Source: Micromonospora polyrhachis
Lineage (GTDB): Bacteria; Actinomycetota; Actinomycetes; Mycobacteriales; Micromonosporaceae
Length of the DNA stretch: 64,000 nt
Assembly (NCBI RefSeq): GCF_014203835.1
Contig: NZ_JACHJW010000001.1
Span: 1,302,001-1,366,000, forward strand
Direction: 5' to 3'
In this document: positions 53,674 through 62,188 of the stretch, piece by piece
Position numbering within the stretch: position 1 is the first letter of the stretch
Layout: each line of letters begins with the position of its first letter
Notes under the pieces: generated by a model
The model's input: the letters and a program-made list of their open reading frames with translations, nothing else
What the model was told of the DNA's origin: nothing
Database searches by the model: none
Position numbers and translations under genes: made by a program

Positions 53674-54348
53674 ATGCATGTATTCACCGATCCGGTGAAC
53701 CTCGACGCCTATCTGTCGGGTTTCCTGTGGATCCTCAAACTGACCGGCGCCTCGGCGCTCTTCTCGCTGGTCATCGGCGTGCTGTTGGCCGCCGCACGGG
53801 TGTCCCCCATTCCCGTCCTGCGCGCCTTCGGCGCCGCCTGGGTGAACATTTTCCGCAACACCCCGCTAACGCTGATCATCTTCTTCTGCTACTTCGGCCT
53901 GTACACCACGCTGGGCTTGGTGCTCTCCGACGACCTGAACCTGAACAACTACTGGCTCGGTGTACTGGGTCTGTCGGTCTACACGGCGGCGTTCGTCTGT
54001 GAGGCCATCCGGTCCGGCATCAACACGGTCAACGCCGGTCAGGCCGAAGCCGCCCGGGCCATCGGCCTGACCTTCGCCCAGACGCTGCGGATCGTGATCC
54101 TGCCGCAGGCCGGGCGGGCGGTCATCGCGCCGCTGGGCAGCGTCCTCATCGCGCTCTGTAAGAACGCCACGATCGTCGGCACCATCGGCGTCATGGAGTC
54201 GTCGAACGTGATGAAGGACCTGATCAACGAGAACGGCGACGCGGTAATCCCGATCTTCCTGGTCTTCGCCGGCACCTTCGCTGCGGTGCTGGTGCCGACG
54301 GGCTACTTCTTTGGCTGGCTGGCCAACCGACTGGCGGTGAAGCGCTGA
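53674..54348 (+). CDS. gluC: glutamate ABC transporter permease
   Basis: The 224-residue protein is an integral membrane permease of the His/Glu/Gln family: about five helices, IFRNTPLTLIIFF, and the EAA loop SGINTVNAGQAEAARAIGLTF that docks on GluA. ATG 53674 follows GGGGAGCGA. It ends with a TGATG overlap with gluD, so the two permeases are translationally coupled. Confidence 0.93.
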   Translation: MHVFTDPVNLDAYLSGFLWILKLTGASALFSLVIGVLLAAARVSPIPVLRAFGAAWVNIFRNTPLTLIIFFCYFGLYTTLGLVLSDDLNLNNYWLGVLGLSVYTAAFVCEAIRSGINTVNAGQAEAARAIGLTFAQTLRIVILPQAGRAVIAPLGSVLIALCKNATIVGTIGVMESSNVMKDLINENGDAVIPIFLVFAGTFAAVLVPTGYFFGWLANRLAVKR

Positions 54349-55241
54349 TGAGCAGCAACACGGTCCTCTACGACCACCCCGGACCTCGGGCACGGGTACG
54401 CAACGCGGTCCTCACCGTCGTCTTCAGCATCGCCATCGCGGGCCTGCTCTGGTGGATCTACTCGAAGTTCGATGAGAAGGGCCAGTGGGAGGCGCGGCTC
54501 TGGGAGCCGTTCACCGAGCCGACCACGTGGACCCAGTTCATCCTGCCCGGTCTCCAGCAGACCCTCATGGCCGCGGCGACCGGCATGGTGCTCTCGCTCG
54601 TCTTCGGCATCGTCTTCGCCGTCGGCCGGCTCTCCGACCACAGGTGGGTCAGCATCCCGGCCGGCGTCGTCGTGGAGTTCTTCCGCGCCGTGCCGCTGCT
54701 GCTGATGATCTTCTTCATCTTCTACGGCGTGCCGTTCCTGACCCAACAGCCGATGTCCGCCTTCTGGTCGGTCGTAATCGGTCTGACGCTCTACAACGGA
54801 TCGGTGCTGGCCGAGGCGTTCCGCGCCGGCATCCACTCGTTGCCGCGGGGACAGTCCGAGGCGGCATTCGCGATCGGTTTGCGCAAGGGCCAGGTCATGC
54901 AGATGATCCTGATCCCCCAGGCGGCCCGGGCCATGCTGCCGGTGATCGTGAGCCAGCTCGTGGTCCTGCTCAAGGACACCGCGCTGGGCTACATCGTCGC
55001 CTTCCCCGAACTGCTCCAGCGCGGCGTCAACGACCTTGGTGCCAACTACGGCAACATCGTCGCCGCCGCGATCGTGGTCGCCGCGATCTACATCGTCATC
55101 AACTCGATGCTCACCATGCTGGCGGGCTGGCTCGACCGGCGTAGCAAGCGCCGGGCCTACCGGATCAGCAAGACCACGACCGTTCCGATGCCGGCCGTGG
55201 CCCAGGTGGGTGGTGCCGGCGAGAAGGCCGGCGACGACTGA
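54348..55241 (+). CDS. gluD: glutamate ABC transporter permease
   Basis: The 297-residue second permease has a longer N-terminus with a helix near residues 23-40, then the core permease domain with EFFRAVPLLLMIFF and the EAA loop AGIHSLPRGQSEAAFAIGLRK. A 40-residue cytoplasmic tail follows. Its ATG overlaps the gluC stop by one base. A strong hairpin ends the operon. Confidence 0.93.
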   Translation: MSSNTVLYDHPGPRARVRNAVLTVVFSIAIAGLLWWIYSKFDEKGQWEARLWEPFTEPTTWTQFILPGLQQTLMAAATGMVLSLVFGIVFAVGRLSDHRWVSIPAGVVVEFFRAVPLLLMIFFIFYGVPFLTQQPMSAFWSVVIGLTLYNGSVLAEAFRAGIHSLPRGQSEAAFAIGLRKGQVMQMILIPQAARAMLPVIVSQLVVLLKDTALGYIVAFPELLQRGVNDLGANYGNIVAAAIVVAAIYIVINSMLTMLAGWLDRRSKRRAYRISKTTTVPMPAVAQVGGAGEKAGDD

Positions 55242-55273
55242 CCCTGGCCGTCCACACGGCCCGATCAATGCGG

Positions 55274-55319
55274 GGAACGCCCCCGACGCTCTTCTTCCAC
55301 AGGGCGTCGGGGGCGTTCC
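55274..55319 (+). terminator. 16-bp stem terminator of gluABCD
   Basis: GGAACGCCCCCGACGC (55274-55289) pairs perfectly with 55304-55319 around a 14-base loop, 33 bases after the gluD stop. Confidence 0.85.
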
Positions 55320-55413
55320 TCATCTACTGGCACGACGTTGCTAACCGCATCAACGGCAGTTGACCGGCGAGGCGCGGGAATCACACCCGCTCAACCACGA
55401 AACACTAGGGCTA

Positions 55414-55737
55414 TCAGCGAAATTCGACCCAGTGGTCCACGACCCACGAGCCTTCGGCACAAATCGTCTTGGAGATAGCCGGAGCGTTCACCCAACCGCC
55501 GTACCTGCTATAGCGGCTCCCATTGTTCTCCTCGCACCTGGCGACGATCCGGTACTGGCTGATAACGGTACCCTCAGCACAGTGGGCCCATGCTTCCCGG
55601 TCGTTCGTAAGAACAAAGTTGTAGCATTCTGGAGCCGCACTGGCCGGCGCTTCGGCGAAAACTCCCACCGCCCCGGTCGCCGCAAGGCTTAGAGCGACAA
55701 AGGTGCCTGCGACTGCACCCTTTTTTCTAGAGGACAT
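55414..55737 (-). CDS. small secreted cysteine-containing protein
   Basis: I do not recognise this 107-residue protein. It has a Sec signal peptide (about 1-34; KKGAVAGTFVALSLAATGAV, cleavage near ASA-AP) and a mature part of about 73 residues with four Cys (ECYNF, AHCAEG, ARCEEN, TICAEG), suited to two disulfides, and several Trp/Tyr. GGAG lies 7 bases before the ATG at 55737. Codon use and the upstream DNA are much less GC-rich than in neighbours, suggesting transfer. It lies alone between the glu operon and rny. Confidence 0.7.
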   Translation of the reverse strand: MSSRKKGAVAGTFVALSLAATGAVGVFAEAPASAAPECYNFVLTNDREAWAHCAEGTVISQYRIVARCEENNGSRYSRYGGWVNAPAISKTICAEGSWVVDHWVEFR

Positions 55738-55875
55738 GCTCGCGCTCCGTTCGCGATTAAACATAATGGAATAGACATTCCGCGCGGTCGCTGGGCTTCG
55801 TTGCCAAACCCATTTACTTCCTTGATCTTGCCGGCTTCAAAAAGTTTAAAGATCAGCCTCATTGATGTCAATGCG
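55738..55875. promoter_or_regulatory. AT-rich promoter region of the secreted-protein gene
   Basis: This stretch is the most AT-rich in the area (TTTAAAGATC, CAAAAAGTTT). On the minus strand TATGTT near 55760-55765 could be a -10. A frame on the same strand across it (to 55871) lacks coding character. Confidence 0.4.
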
Positions 55876-55933
55876 CTGTCGCGTCCGCACTGTCCGTACA
55901 GGGGCGGGCCTGTACCACCCCGGTGGGGTCCGT

Positions 55934-57703
55934 TCAGCGGGCGATCTCGGTGGCGCGGGACTCGCGAACCACCGTCACCCGGATCTGACCGGGATAGGTC
56001 AGCTCCTCCTCGATCTGCTTGGCCACATCCCGGGCCAGCACCGCCGCCCCGATCTCGTCGACCTCCTCCGGGCGGACCATCACCCGGATCTCCCGTCCCG
56101 CCTGCATCGCGAAGACCTTCTCCACCCCGGCCTTCTGGCCGGCGATCTCCTCGATCCGCTCCAGGCGCCGAACGTACGCCTCAAGGCTTTCCCGGCGCGC
56201 GCCCGGCCGACCACCGGAACACGCGTCGGAGGCCTGGGTCAGCACCGCCTCGATGGTCTGCGGCGGTACCTCGTTGTGGTGCGCCTCGATGGCGTGCACC
56301 ACCTCCTCGGACTCACCGTACTTACGGGCCAGGTCCGCGCCGATGAGCGCGTGGCTGCCCTCGACCTCGTGGGTGAGCGCCTTGCCGATGTCGTGCAGGA
56401 ACGCACCCCGCTTGATCGTGGTCGCGTCCAGGCGCAGTTCTGCCGCCATAATTCCGGCAATATGCGCCGTCTCCACCAGGTGCTTGAGCACGTTCTGCCC
56501 GTACGACGTCCGGTAGCGCAAGCGGCCGAGCAGGGTGACCAGCTCCGGGTGCATTTCGGTGATCCCCACCTCGACCAGCGCGTCCTCCGCCGCGCGCAGG
56601 CAGAGACGTTCCACCTCGTGCCGGGCAGTGTCGAAAACCTCCTCGATGCGGTGCGGATGGATCCGGCCGTCCAACACCAACTTCTCCAGGGTCAGCCGGC
56701 CGATCTCCCGACGCACCGGGTCGAAGCAGGACAGCAGCACCGCCTCCGGCGTGTCGTCGATGATCAGGTTGACTCCGGTCACCGATTCGAAGGCGCGAAT
56801 GTTGCGCCCCTCCCGACCGATGATCCGGCCCTTCATCTCGTCACCGGGCAGGTGCAGCACGCTGACCACGCTCTCCGCGGTCTGCTCGCTGGCCACCCGC
56901 TGGATCGCGTCCACCACGATGTGCCGGGCCCGCTGCTCGGCGGTGGCGCGCGCGTCGGACTCGATGTCCCGGATCAGGATCGCCGCTTCCCGCTTGGCCT
57001 GCCCTTCGACCGCCTCGACCAACTCGGACCGGGCTGCTTCAGCAGTCAGGCCGGCGATGCGTTCCAACTCGCGCCGGCGCTGCTCCTCCGCCTCGGTCAG
57101 GGCGGTCTCCCGTTCGGCGAGCGCGGCTTCCCGGGCGGCCAACTCGGCGGAGGCTGCGGCCAATCGCCGGTCGCGTTCGGCGAGCCGTTCGACCTCCTCG
57201 GTGTGTAGCCGTTCCCGCTCGTCCATCCGCTGGGCTCGGCGCTCCACCTCGGACGCCTGTTCCTTGATCGTGGAAGCGAGGAGGGCGACTTCTCGCTCTC
57301 CGCTGCGCCGGGCCGCCGCGCGGACCTGGTCGGCGTCGGCCTCGGCCTGACGGTGTGCCCGCTCCAGTACGGTGTCCGCCTCTGTCCGGGCGGCGTCGAG
57401 CACCCGCCGGGCCTCGGCGCGGGCGGCGCTCGCCTCCGCCTTGGCGGCGGCGACCTCGGCGCGGGCCATGGCCACCTCGGACTTCGCCACATCGGCGGTG
57501 GAGGTCGCCTCGTCCGCGGCGGTACGCAGTGCGGCCAGTGATTGTTCCTGGCGATCCTTCTCGGCGACGAAGTCGCTGTTGTCGGCCGTGGTCGAGGTGG
57601 CGGTCAACCGGCGCAGGGCTCGTAGGCCGGTGAACAGTCCCACCAGGACGAGGGCGGCCAGGAGCACGGTTGTGGTGAGCAGGCCCACGTCCAGCGCGCT
57701 CAT
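55934..57703 (-). CDS. rny: ribonuclease Y
   Basis: RNase Y is a membrane-bound endonuclease that starts mRNA decay. The 589-residue protein has one N-terminal transmembrane helix (about 7-27), a long charged coiled coil (about 40-270), a KH domain with GRIIGREGRNIRAFE (about 300), and an HD domain with HDIGKA (about 410) that binds the metal ions. ATG 57703 gives MSALDVGLLTTTVLL. In this lineage it lies near recX and recA. No second RNase is adjacent. Confidence 0.93.
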   Translation of the reverse strand: MSALDVGLLTTTVLLAALVLVGLFTGLRALRRLTATSTTADNSDFVAEKDRQEQSLAALRTAADEATSTADVAKSEVAMARAEVAAAKAEASAARAEARRVLDAARTEADTVLERAHRQAEADADQVRAAARRSGEREVALLASTIKEQASEVERRAQRMDERERLHTEEVERLAERDRRLAAASAELAAREAALAERETALTEAEEQRRRELERIAGLTAEAARSELVEAVEGQAKREAAILIRDIESDARATAEQRARHIVVDAIQRVASEQTAESVVSVLHLPGDEMKGRIIGREGRNIRAFESVTGVNLIIDDTPEAVLLSCFDPVRREIGRLTLEKLVLDGRIHPHRIEEVFDTARHEVERLCLRAAEDALVEVGITEMHPELVTLLGRLRYRTSYGQNVLKHLVETAHIAGIMAAELRLDATTIKRGAFLHDIGKALTHEVEGSHALIGADLARKYGESEEVVHAIEAHHNEVPPQTIEAVLTQASDACSGGRPGARRESLEAYVRRLERIEEIAGQKAGVEKVFAMQAGREIRVMVRPEEVDEIGAAVLARDVAKQIEEELTYPGQIRVTVVRESRATEIAR

Positions 57704-57966
57704 GCTGACGGCCCGCCTCGGTCGAACCCGATGCTGCCGGTCCCGCTACCCCTCATGGCCGCCTCCCCCTACCGCCCACGCCGTAGGGCCGACCCTTGTG
57801 GGATGGCCCGGTGGCTGGCTGTCGAGACGCCCGACCGAGGCGGCTGGCCGGGGCAGCACGTAACCATCGACGACCCCCAGCGGAGACCATCGATAGCCGA
57901 TTGCCAATGTCACGCCTCTCCGGACCGGCCTCCGGTCGGCGCAGTTGGCCCACAGAGCTGGTCAAC
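57704..57966. other. upstream region of rny
   Basis: No gene is recognised in this 263-base stretch; the open frames here look like noise. The rny promoter must lie here on the minus strand, but I cannot place a -10 with confidence. Confidence 0.35.
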
Positions 57967-57996
57967 TTGTTGTCGTACTGTTACGCGATCTATGTT
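57967..57996 (+). promoter_or_regulatory. consensus-like promoter driving a small transcript
   Basis: TTGTTG (57967-57972), an 18-base spacer and TATGTT (57991-57996) resemble a sigma-70 promoter reading right. The only gene-sized target before the convergent BKACE gene is the small frame at 58075. Confidence 0.45.
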
Positions 57997-58074
57997 GTGC
58001 CGTTAGCTGCGAAGGTCGGTCGTACTCGTTGTATGGCGAGGCTAGGTCGCAAGGTGCCATTCGGTCAAGGAGGC

Positions 58075-58137
58075 ATGATCGACCACATCGCCAGACTCAG
58101 CGCATGGGCTTGCTCACCGGCAGCTGATGACTTATAG
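58075..58137 (+). CDS. candidate 20-residue small protein
   Basis: A 20-codon frame starts with ATG at 58075, right after AAGGAGGC, the best ribosome binding site within a kilobase on this strand, and ends with TAG. The peptide reads MIDHIARLSAWACSPAADDL with one Cys. A consensus-like promoter lies about 75-100 bases upstream. The DNA is lower in GC than its surroundings. It could be a leader or small protein, or the region could be a small RNA whose frame is chance. No family is recognised. Confidence 0.35.
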   Translation: MIDHIARLSAWACSPAADDL

Positions 58138-58152
58138 GATAAAAGCTCGATT

Positions 58153-58857
58153 TCACCCTGCCCCGAGGGCCACCGCCGCCGCCACCAACTCCGCGTTTCC
58201 CACCCCTGTCACCCCGTCCGGCAGCACCGTTGTGTCCTCCAGCCCTATCCGGGTGGAAAGGCCACGCCGGACCGCTTCCCGCAGCACATCCCACGTCATC
58301 GGGCCCTCCCCGTGCAGCAGCACCGGCGGCCCGGCCGGCGGCAGATCCGCCAACATCCGCTCCGCGTCGGCCAACGCGTCGGTCGGATCCGGGCGTACAC
58401 ACTCGACCAGAATCCGCTCGACCGGCACCGTCCAGCGTCGATACCACTCGACCGCCTCCGGAGCCCAGAGGCCAGCCTCCACCGCCACGCCCCGCTCCCA
58501 CAGGGTCGCCGCCACCCGCTCTGCACCGGATTCGTGGGCGTTGACCGAGGCGAAGTCGGGCAGCACCGGCCATGCCCGGATCGCCGCGACCCGGGCGTCC
58601 GGGTCCGGCTCGATCCAGTCCCCGGTGCTGACCCCGACCGGCAACTCCGGGCAGGCCTGTCGCAGACCGGTCACCGTGGCGGCGATCACCATCGGATCGA
58701 GGCTCTCCCGGCCACTGTCGTCACGCGGATGCACGTGCACCGCGGCCGCGCCCGCCGCCCGACAGCGCAGCGTGTCAGTGACCACCTCGGCTACGGTGAT
58801 CGGAAGCGCCGGATGTTCGGCGCGCGTTCGCCCACCGTTGAGACAGACCTTCAACAT
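58153..58857 (-). CDS. beta-keto acid cleavage enzyme (BKACE, DUF849)
   Basis: The 234-residue protein belongs to the 3-keto-5-aminohexanoate cleavage enzyme family, which condenses a beta-keto acid with acetyl-CoA. It has the TIM-barrel start MLKVCLNGGRTR, the zinc-binding HVHPRDDSG, an active-site Glu/Arg region (VSTGDWIEPD) and LLHGEGPMTWDVL near the C-terminus. It is shorter than the usual 270-300 residues, so part of the barrel is trimmed. Substrate is unknown. ATG 58857 follows GGAGGAG. It lies downstream of recX on the same strand, 59 bases away. Confidence 0.85.
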   Translation of the reverse strand: MLKVCLNGGRTRAEHPALPITVAEVVTDTLRCRAAGAAAVHVHPRDDSGRESLDPMVIAATVTGLRQACPELPVGVSTGDWIEPDPDARVAAIRAWPVLPDFASVNAHESGAERVAATLWERGVAVEAGLWAPEAVEWYRRWTVPVERILVECVRPDPTDALADAERMLADLPPAGPPVLLHGEGPMTWDVLREAVRRGLSTRIGLEDTTVLPDGVTGVGNAELVAAAVALGAG

Positions 58858-58916
58858 TTCGCTCCTCCGCCTGGGCCCTCCGGTCCTCGGTTCTCCGTTC
58901 CCCGGGCATCGGCGGT

Positions 58917-59636
58917 CTAGTCGAACGAACTGCTCTCTCGGTCCAACTCCATCTCGCTGTCCGCCAACGCGTCCGCGTCGATGTGCTCGGCGAACTCCGC
59001 CGCCTCGGCACTCTGCGCGGCCAACGCCTCCTTGACGGCCCGAATCGCCACCCCGGCCGGGTAGCCCTTGCGGGCCAGCATCGCCACCAGCCGGCGGAAG
59101 ACCGCGTCCGGCTCGCCACGTGCCGTACGAAGCTTCCGGTCGACCAGCGACCGGGCAGTGGCCGCCTCGGTCGTCTCGTCCAACTCCCCGAGCGCCTCGC
59201 TGGCGATCTCGCCGTCGACGCCGCGCTGACGCAACTCGTTGGCCAACGCCCGGCGGGCCAGACCGCGCCCCTGGTGCCGGCTGCTCACCCAGGCCCGGGC
59301 GAAGGCGGCATCGTCGATGATCCCGACCTCGTCGTAGCGGTCGAGCACCTGCTCGGTGGTCTCCTCGGAGATGCCCCGACGGGCCAGTGCGGTGGCCAAT
59401 TCGGCCCGGGTACGGGGTCGTACGGCGAGTTGGCGCAGGCAGATCTCCCTGGCCACCTCCGCCTCGTTCCGGGGCGGGCTGGCGGTTTCGCCGCCGGTAG
59501 CGTCGAGGCCGGTGCCGGCGGAATCGCCATCGGCACTTCGGTCATGCCGAGGGCGTCCGGTGGAGGTGGCGCGCGGTCGGGGCGGGGCCGCATCCCAGCC
59601 CCGCCCCGACCGCGCGCCCCGACGTCGTCCAGTCAC
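58917..59636 (-). CDS. recX: regulatory protein RecX
   Basis: RecX binds and limits RecA filaments. The 239-residue protein has a disordered Arg/Gly/Pro-rich N-terminus (1-60) and three tandem three-helix repeats: LAVRPRTRAELATALARRG, LARRALANELRQRGV and RRLVAMLARKGYPAGVAIRAV. An acidic tail ends the chain. GTG 59636 lies 23 bases after recA, without a clear ribosome binding site, so it is co-transcribed with recA. Confidence 0.92.
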   Translation of the reverse strand: MTGRRRGARSGRGWDAAPPRPRATSTGRPRHDRSADGDSAGTGLDATGGETASPPRNEAEVAREICLRQLAVRPRTRAELATALARRGISEETTEQVLDRYDEVGIIDDAAFARAWVSSRHQGRGLARRALANELRQRGVDGEIASEALGELDETTEAATARSLVDRKLRTARGEPDAVFRRLVAMLARKGYPAGVAIRAVKEALAAQSAEAAEFAEHIDADALADSEMELDRESSSFD

Positions 59637-59659
59637 GTCGATGTGGCGTCAGTCGACAA

Positions 59660-61801
59660 TCAGAAGTCCACCGGCGGCAGCTCCGGGCCACCGGCGGCGT
59701 CGCCAGCCGCACCCGCGCCAACACCGAGCTTTTCGAGGATCTTCTTCTCGATCTCGGCCGCCACGTCCGGGTTCTCCCGCAGGAACTCGCGGGCCTTCTC
59801 CTTGCCCTGACCGAGCTGGTCACCGTCGTAGGTGTACCAGGCACCCGACTTGCGGATGATCGACTGCTCCACACCGACGTCGATCAGCGAGCCCTCGCGG
59901 GAGATGCCCTTGCCGTACATGATGTCGAACTCGGCCTGCTTGAACGGAGCCGAGACCTTGTTCTTCACGACCTTGACCCGGGTCCGGTTACCGACCACGT
60001 CGGTGCCGTCCTTGAGGCTCTCGATCCGGCGCACGTCGAGGCGGACCGAGGCGTAGAACTTCAGCGCCCGACCACCGGTGGTGGTCTCGGGGCTGTTGTG
60101 CACCATCACCCCGTCGACGAAGTAGTTGTGGTTGCCCTCGACCTCGATGTCGAACCGGTTCATCGAGCGGGTCTTGGGCTTCACCCGTACGTCGATGATC
60201 CGGGCCGGCACCGGGCGCATCTCCGCTGACACGAACTCCGGCTCGACGACGCACTGGCCACGGAAGCACGGAAGCAGCTTGGCCTCCATCGCCGCTGGGA
60301 CGTACGGCGCGACAAGCTCCTGGAACCTCGCCGACGCCTCCGTCGTGAACTGGATGACCGGCATGCTCCGCGCGCCCCGCGCCGTCAACTTCACGTCCAG
60401 CCCGTGGCTGTCGCGCAGATATTCGACGAGGCGCTCACGGGTGCCTTCGGCCATCGCCTCGACGCAGATCTCGATGCGACCGGAACCACCCTCGGTACGC
60501 TGCTGAAGCCCCTTGGAGCGCACGGTGAAACCACCGTCGTCCATGTACCACACCGCCAGCGCCAACGGCGTCAGCGCCTTGAGGTAGTCCCAGCTCAGGT
60601 GCTTCTTGCCGTCGCCCAGGTAGACCGCTCGCCGCAGCTCGTCCAGCTCGGGAAGCGGTGTGAAGTCGGCGAAGACCGCGCCTCGGGCGTCGGTCCGGCG
60701 CGAGTTCGGGACGTTACCGAGCAGCGCCACCTTCCAGTCGAGGTAGTCGGCCTGCTTGGCACCATGGCCCAGCCGGAACCGGACCCCTGCCCGATCGCGG
60801 CGGTTGGGCGAGAGGTTGCCGTCGCCCATCAACGAACCGAGCACGACCTGCCACTGCTGGTCGCTGAGTCGGCGTTCCTCGGCCAGCATCACCCGGTCGC
60901 CGGCGATCAGCTCGCCGGCCTCGCGCCACCCGCCCGGGGTACGGACCAGGTGGTTGGCGGTGGCGGCGAACTGTGCCCGCCCGTTCCCGCCCGACTTGGC
61001 GACCGTGAACTGGAGGAACTGCTCCGCCGGACCGTTGTTGAACCAGTTGGTGATCTTCTTTGGCTCGACCCGGTCGGTCTCCGGGTTGTACGACAGGACC
61101 TCGACCGCCATCCGCTGGTTGACGATCTTGCCGATCTTCTCCTGCGTCCCGTCGGCGAGGGTGACCCTCGTCGAGTAGGACATGCAGCCGAACATCACAC
61201 CGATCTTCTCGCGGAGCTGGTTGATGAAGATCGCGGTGGTGCCGGTGCTGTTCAGCACACCGGTGATCTTCCGCAGCGCCTGGCTCATCAACCGAGCCTG
61301 GAGACCGACGTGACTGTCGCCCATCTCACCCTCGATCTCGGCGCGCGGCACCAGCGCGGCGACCGAGTCGATGACGATGATGTCCAGCGCACCGGATCGG
61401 ATCAGCATGTCCGCGATCTCCAGGGCCTGCTCACCGGTGTCCGGCTGGGAGACCAGCATCGCATCGGTGTCCACGCCCAGGGCCTTGGCGTACTCCGGGT
61501 CGAGCGCGTGTTCGGCGTCGATGAACGCGGCGATGCCACCGGCCCGCTGGGCGTTGGCCACCGCGTGCAGTGCCACGGTGGTCTTACCGCTCGATTCCGG
61601 CCCGTAGATCTCCACCACCCGCCCGCGCGGTAGACCACCCACGCCGAGCGCCACGTCGAGCGCGATCGAGCCGGTGGGAATCACCGCGGTCTGGATGACC
61701 GGTCGGTCCCCCAGCCGCATCACCGAGCCCTTGCCGAACTGCTTGTCGATCTGAGCGAGAGCAAGGTCGAGTGCCTTCTCCCGGTCAGGTCCTGCCGCCA
61801 T
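59660..61801 (-). CDS. recA: recombinase RecA with intein
   Basis: RecA promotes strand exchange and LexA cleavage. The 713-residue precursor has Walker A GPESSGKT (67-74), the L1/L2 loops, and an acidic C-terminus. Residues 206-569 are an intein inserted in [15 protein letters not shown], which leaves 349 residues after splicing, the normal RecA size. ATG 61801 gives the canonical [18 protein letters not shown] 61849 is in frame but longer. An SOS-box-like site lies upstream at 61934. recX follows by 23 bases. Confidence 0.96.
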   Translation of the reverse strand: MAAGPDREKALDLALAQIDKQFGKGSVMRLGDRPVIQTAVIPTGSIALDVALGVGGLPRGRVVEIYGPESSGKTTVALHAVANAQRAGGIAAFIDAEHALDPEYAKALGVDTDAMLVSQPDTGEQALEIADMLIRSGALDIIVIDSVAALVPRAEIEGEMGDSHVGLQARLMSQALRKITGVLNSTGTTAIFINQLREKIGVMFGCMSYSTRVTLADGTQEKIGKIVNQRMAVEVLSYNPETDRVEPKKITNWFNNGPAEQFLQFTVAKSGGNGRAQFAATANHLVRTPGGWREAGELIAGDRVMLAEERRLSDQQWQVVLGSLMGDGNLSPNRRDRAGVRFRLGHGAKQADYLDWKVALLGNVPNSRRTDARGAVFADFTPLPELDELRRAVYLGDGKKHLSWDYLKALTPLALAVWYMDDGGFTVRSKGLQQRTEGGSGRIEICVEAMAEGTRERLVEYLRDSHGLDVKLTARGARSMPVIQFTTEASARFQELVAPYVPAAMEAKLLPCFRGQCVVEPEFVSAEMRPVPARIIDVRVKPKTRSMNRFDIEVEGNHNYFVDGVMVHNSPETTTGGRALKFYASVRLDVRRIESLKDGTDVVGNRTRVKVVKNKVSAPFKQAEFDIMYGKGISREGSLIDVGVEQSIIRKSGAWYTYDGDQLGQGKEKAREFLRENPDVAAEIEKKILEKLGVGAGAAGDAAGGPELPPVDF
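60095..61186 (-). other. RecA intein (LAGLIDADG type, 364 residues)
   Basis: The insert starts at Cys206 ([13 protein letters not shown]), has block [10 protein letters not shown], two LAGLIDADG helices ([26 protein letters not shown]) and ends [11 protein letters not shown], followed by Ser570 of the extein. The insertion point and sequence resemble the Mycobacterium leprae RecA intein and not the M. tuberculosis one. All splicing residues are present. Confidence 0.94.
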
Positions 61802-61925
61802 GGTCGCCACCCCTGCCTTTGCCGGCGTCTTTGCTGATCCCTTAGTCACGCGGACACGCTAGGCGCTGGGTCCGACAGAAAACAGCTGACCGGCTGTGAT
61901 CTGTGGACGGGCACCCCCGCTGTGG

Positions 61926-61947
61926 ACAATAGCCGAACAGGTGTACG
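61926..61947 (-). promoter_or_regulatory. SOS-box-like site and -10 of recA
   Basis: On the minus strand CGTAC-ACCT-GTTCG (61934-61947) matches the LexA box with one mismatch, followed a few bases on by TATTGT (61926-61931), a likely -10. It lies about 125-145 bases before the recA start. Confidence 0.55.
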
Positions 61948-61985
61948 AGCCGACGACCGACACGCCCCTGTCACACATTCGCAGC

Positions 61986-62186
61986 TCAGCGTAGTTGCGC
62001 CGGCACCCGATCGGGGTAGGCGGCACACACTGCCCGCCACACCACCAGCGTCGATTCGCCCTCCGCGAACGCCTGTTCGATGGTGCGACCCCCGAGTTGG
62101 GTGAGCACCTGGTCTGCGGCGATACTGCCGGCGTACGCAGGCCCGAACGTCTGCTCCAGACGCGTCCAGAAGTCGGTCAGCCGCAC
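61986..62186 (-). CDS. DUF3046 small protein
   Basis: The 66-residue protein reads MRLTDFWTRLEQTFGPAY and then GGRTIEQAFAEGE with VVWRAVCAAY, the full-length DUF3046 signature. In actinobacteria it lies directly upstream of recA, as here. Function is unknown. The GTG at 62186 begins two bases after the stop of the MFS gene, so the two are co-transcribed. Confidence 0.9.
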   Translation of the reverse strand: MRLTDFWTRLEQTFGPAYAGSIAADQVLTQLGGRTIEQAFAEGESTLVVWRAVCAAYPDRVPAQLR

Positions 62187-62188
62187 CC

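Noticed and set aside
55689-55871. 60-codon minus-strand frame with MTSMRLIFKLFEAGK start
   Set aside because: It overlaps the secreted-protein gene in another frame, has no ribosome binding site and no coding bias; likely chance in AT-rich DNA.
57796-58137. 113-codon plus-strand frame upstream of the BKACE gene
   Set aside because: No domain or start signal for the long form. The short frame at 58075 in the same reading frame has a far better ribosome binding site.
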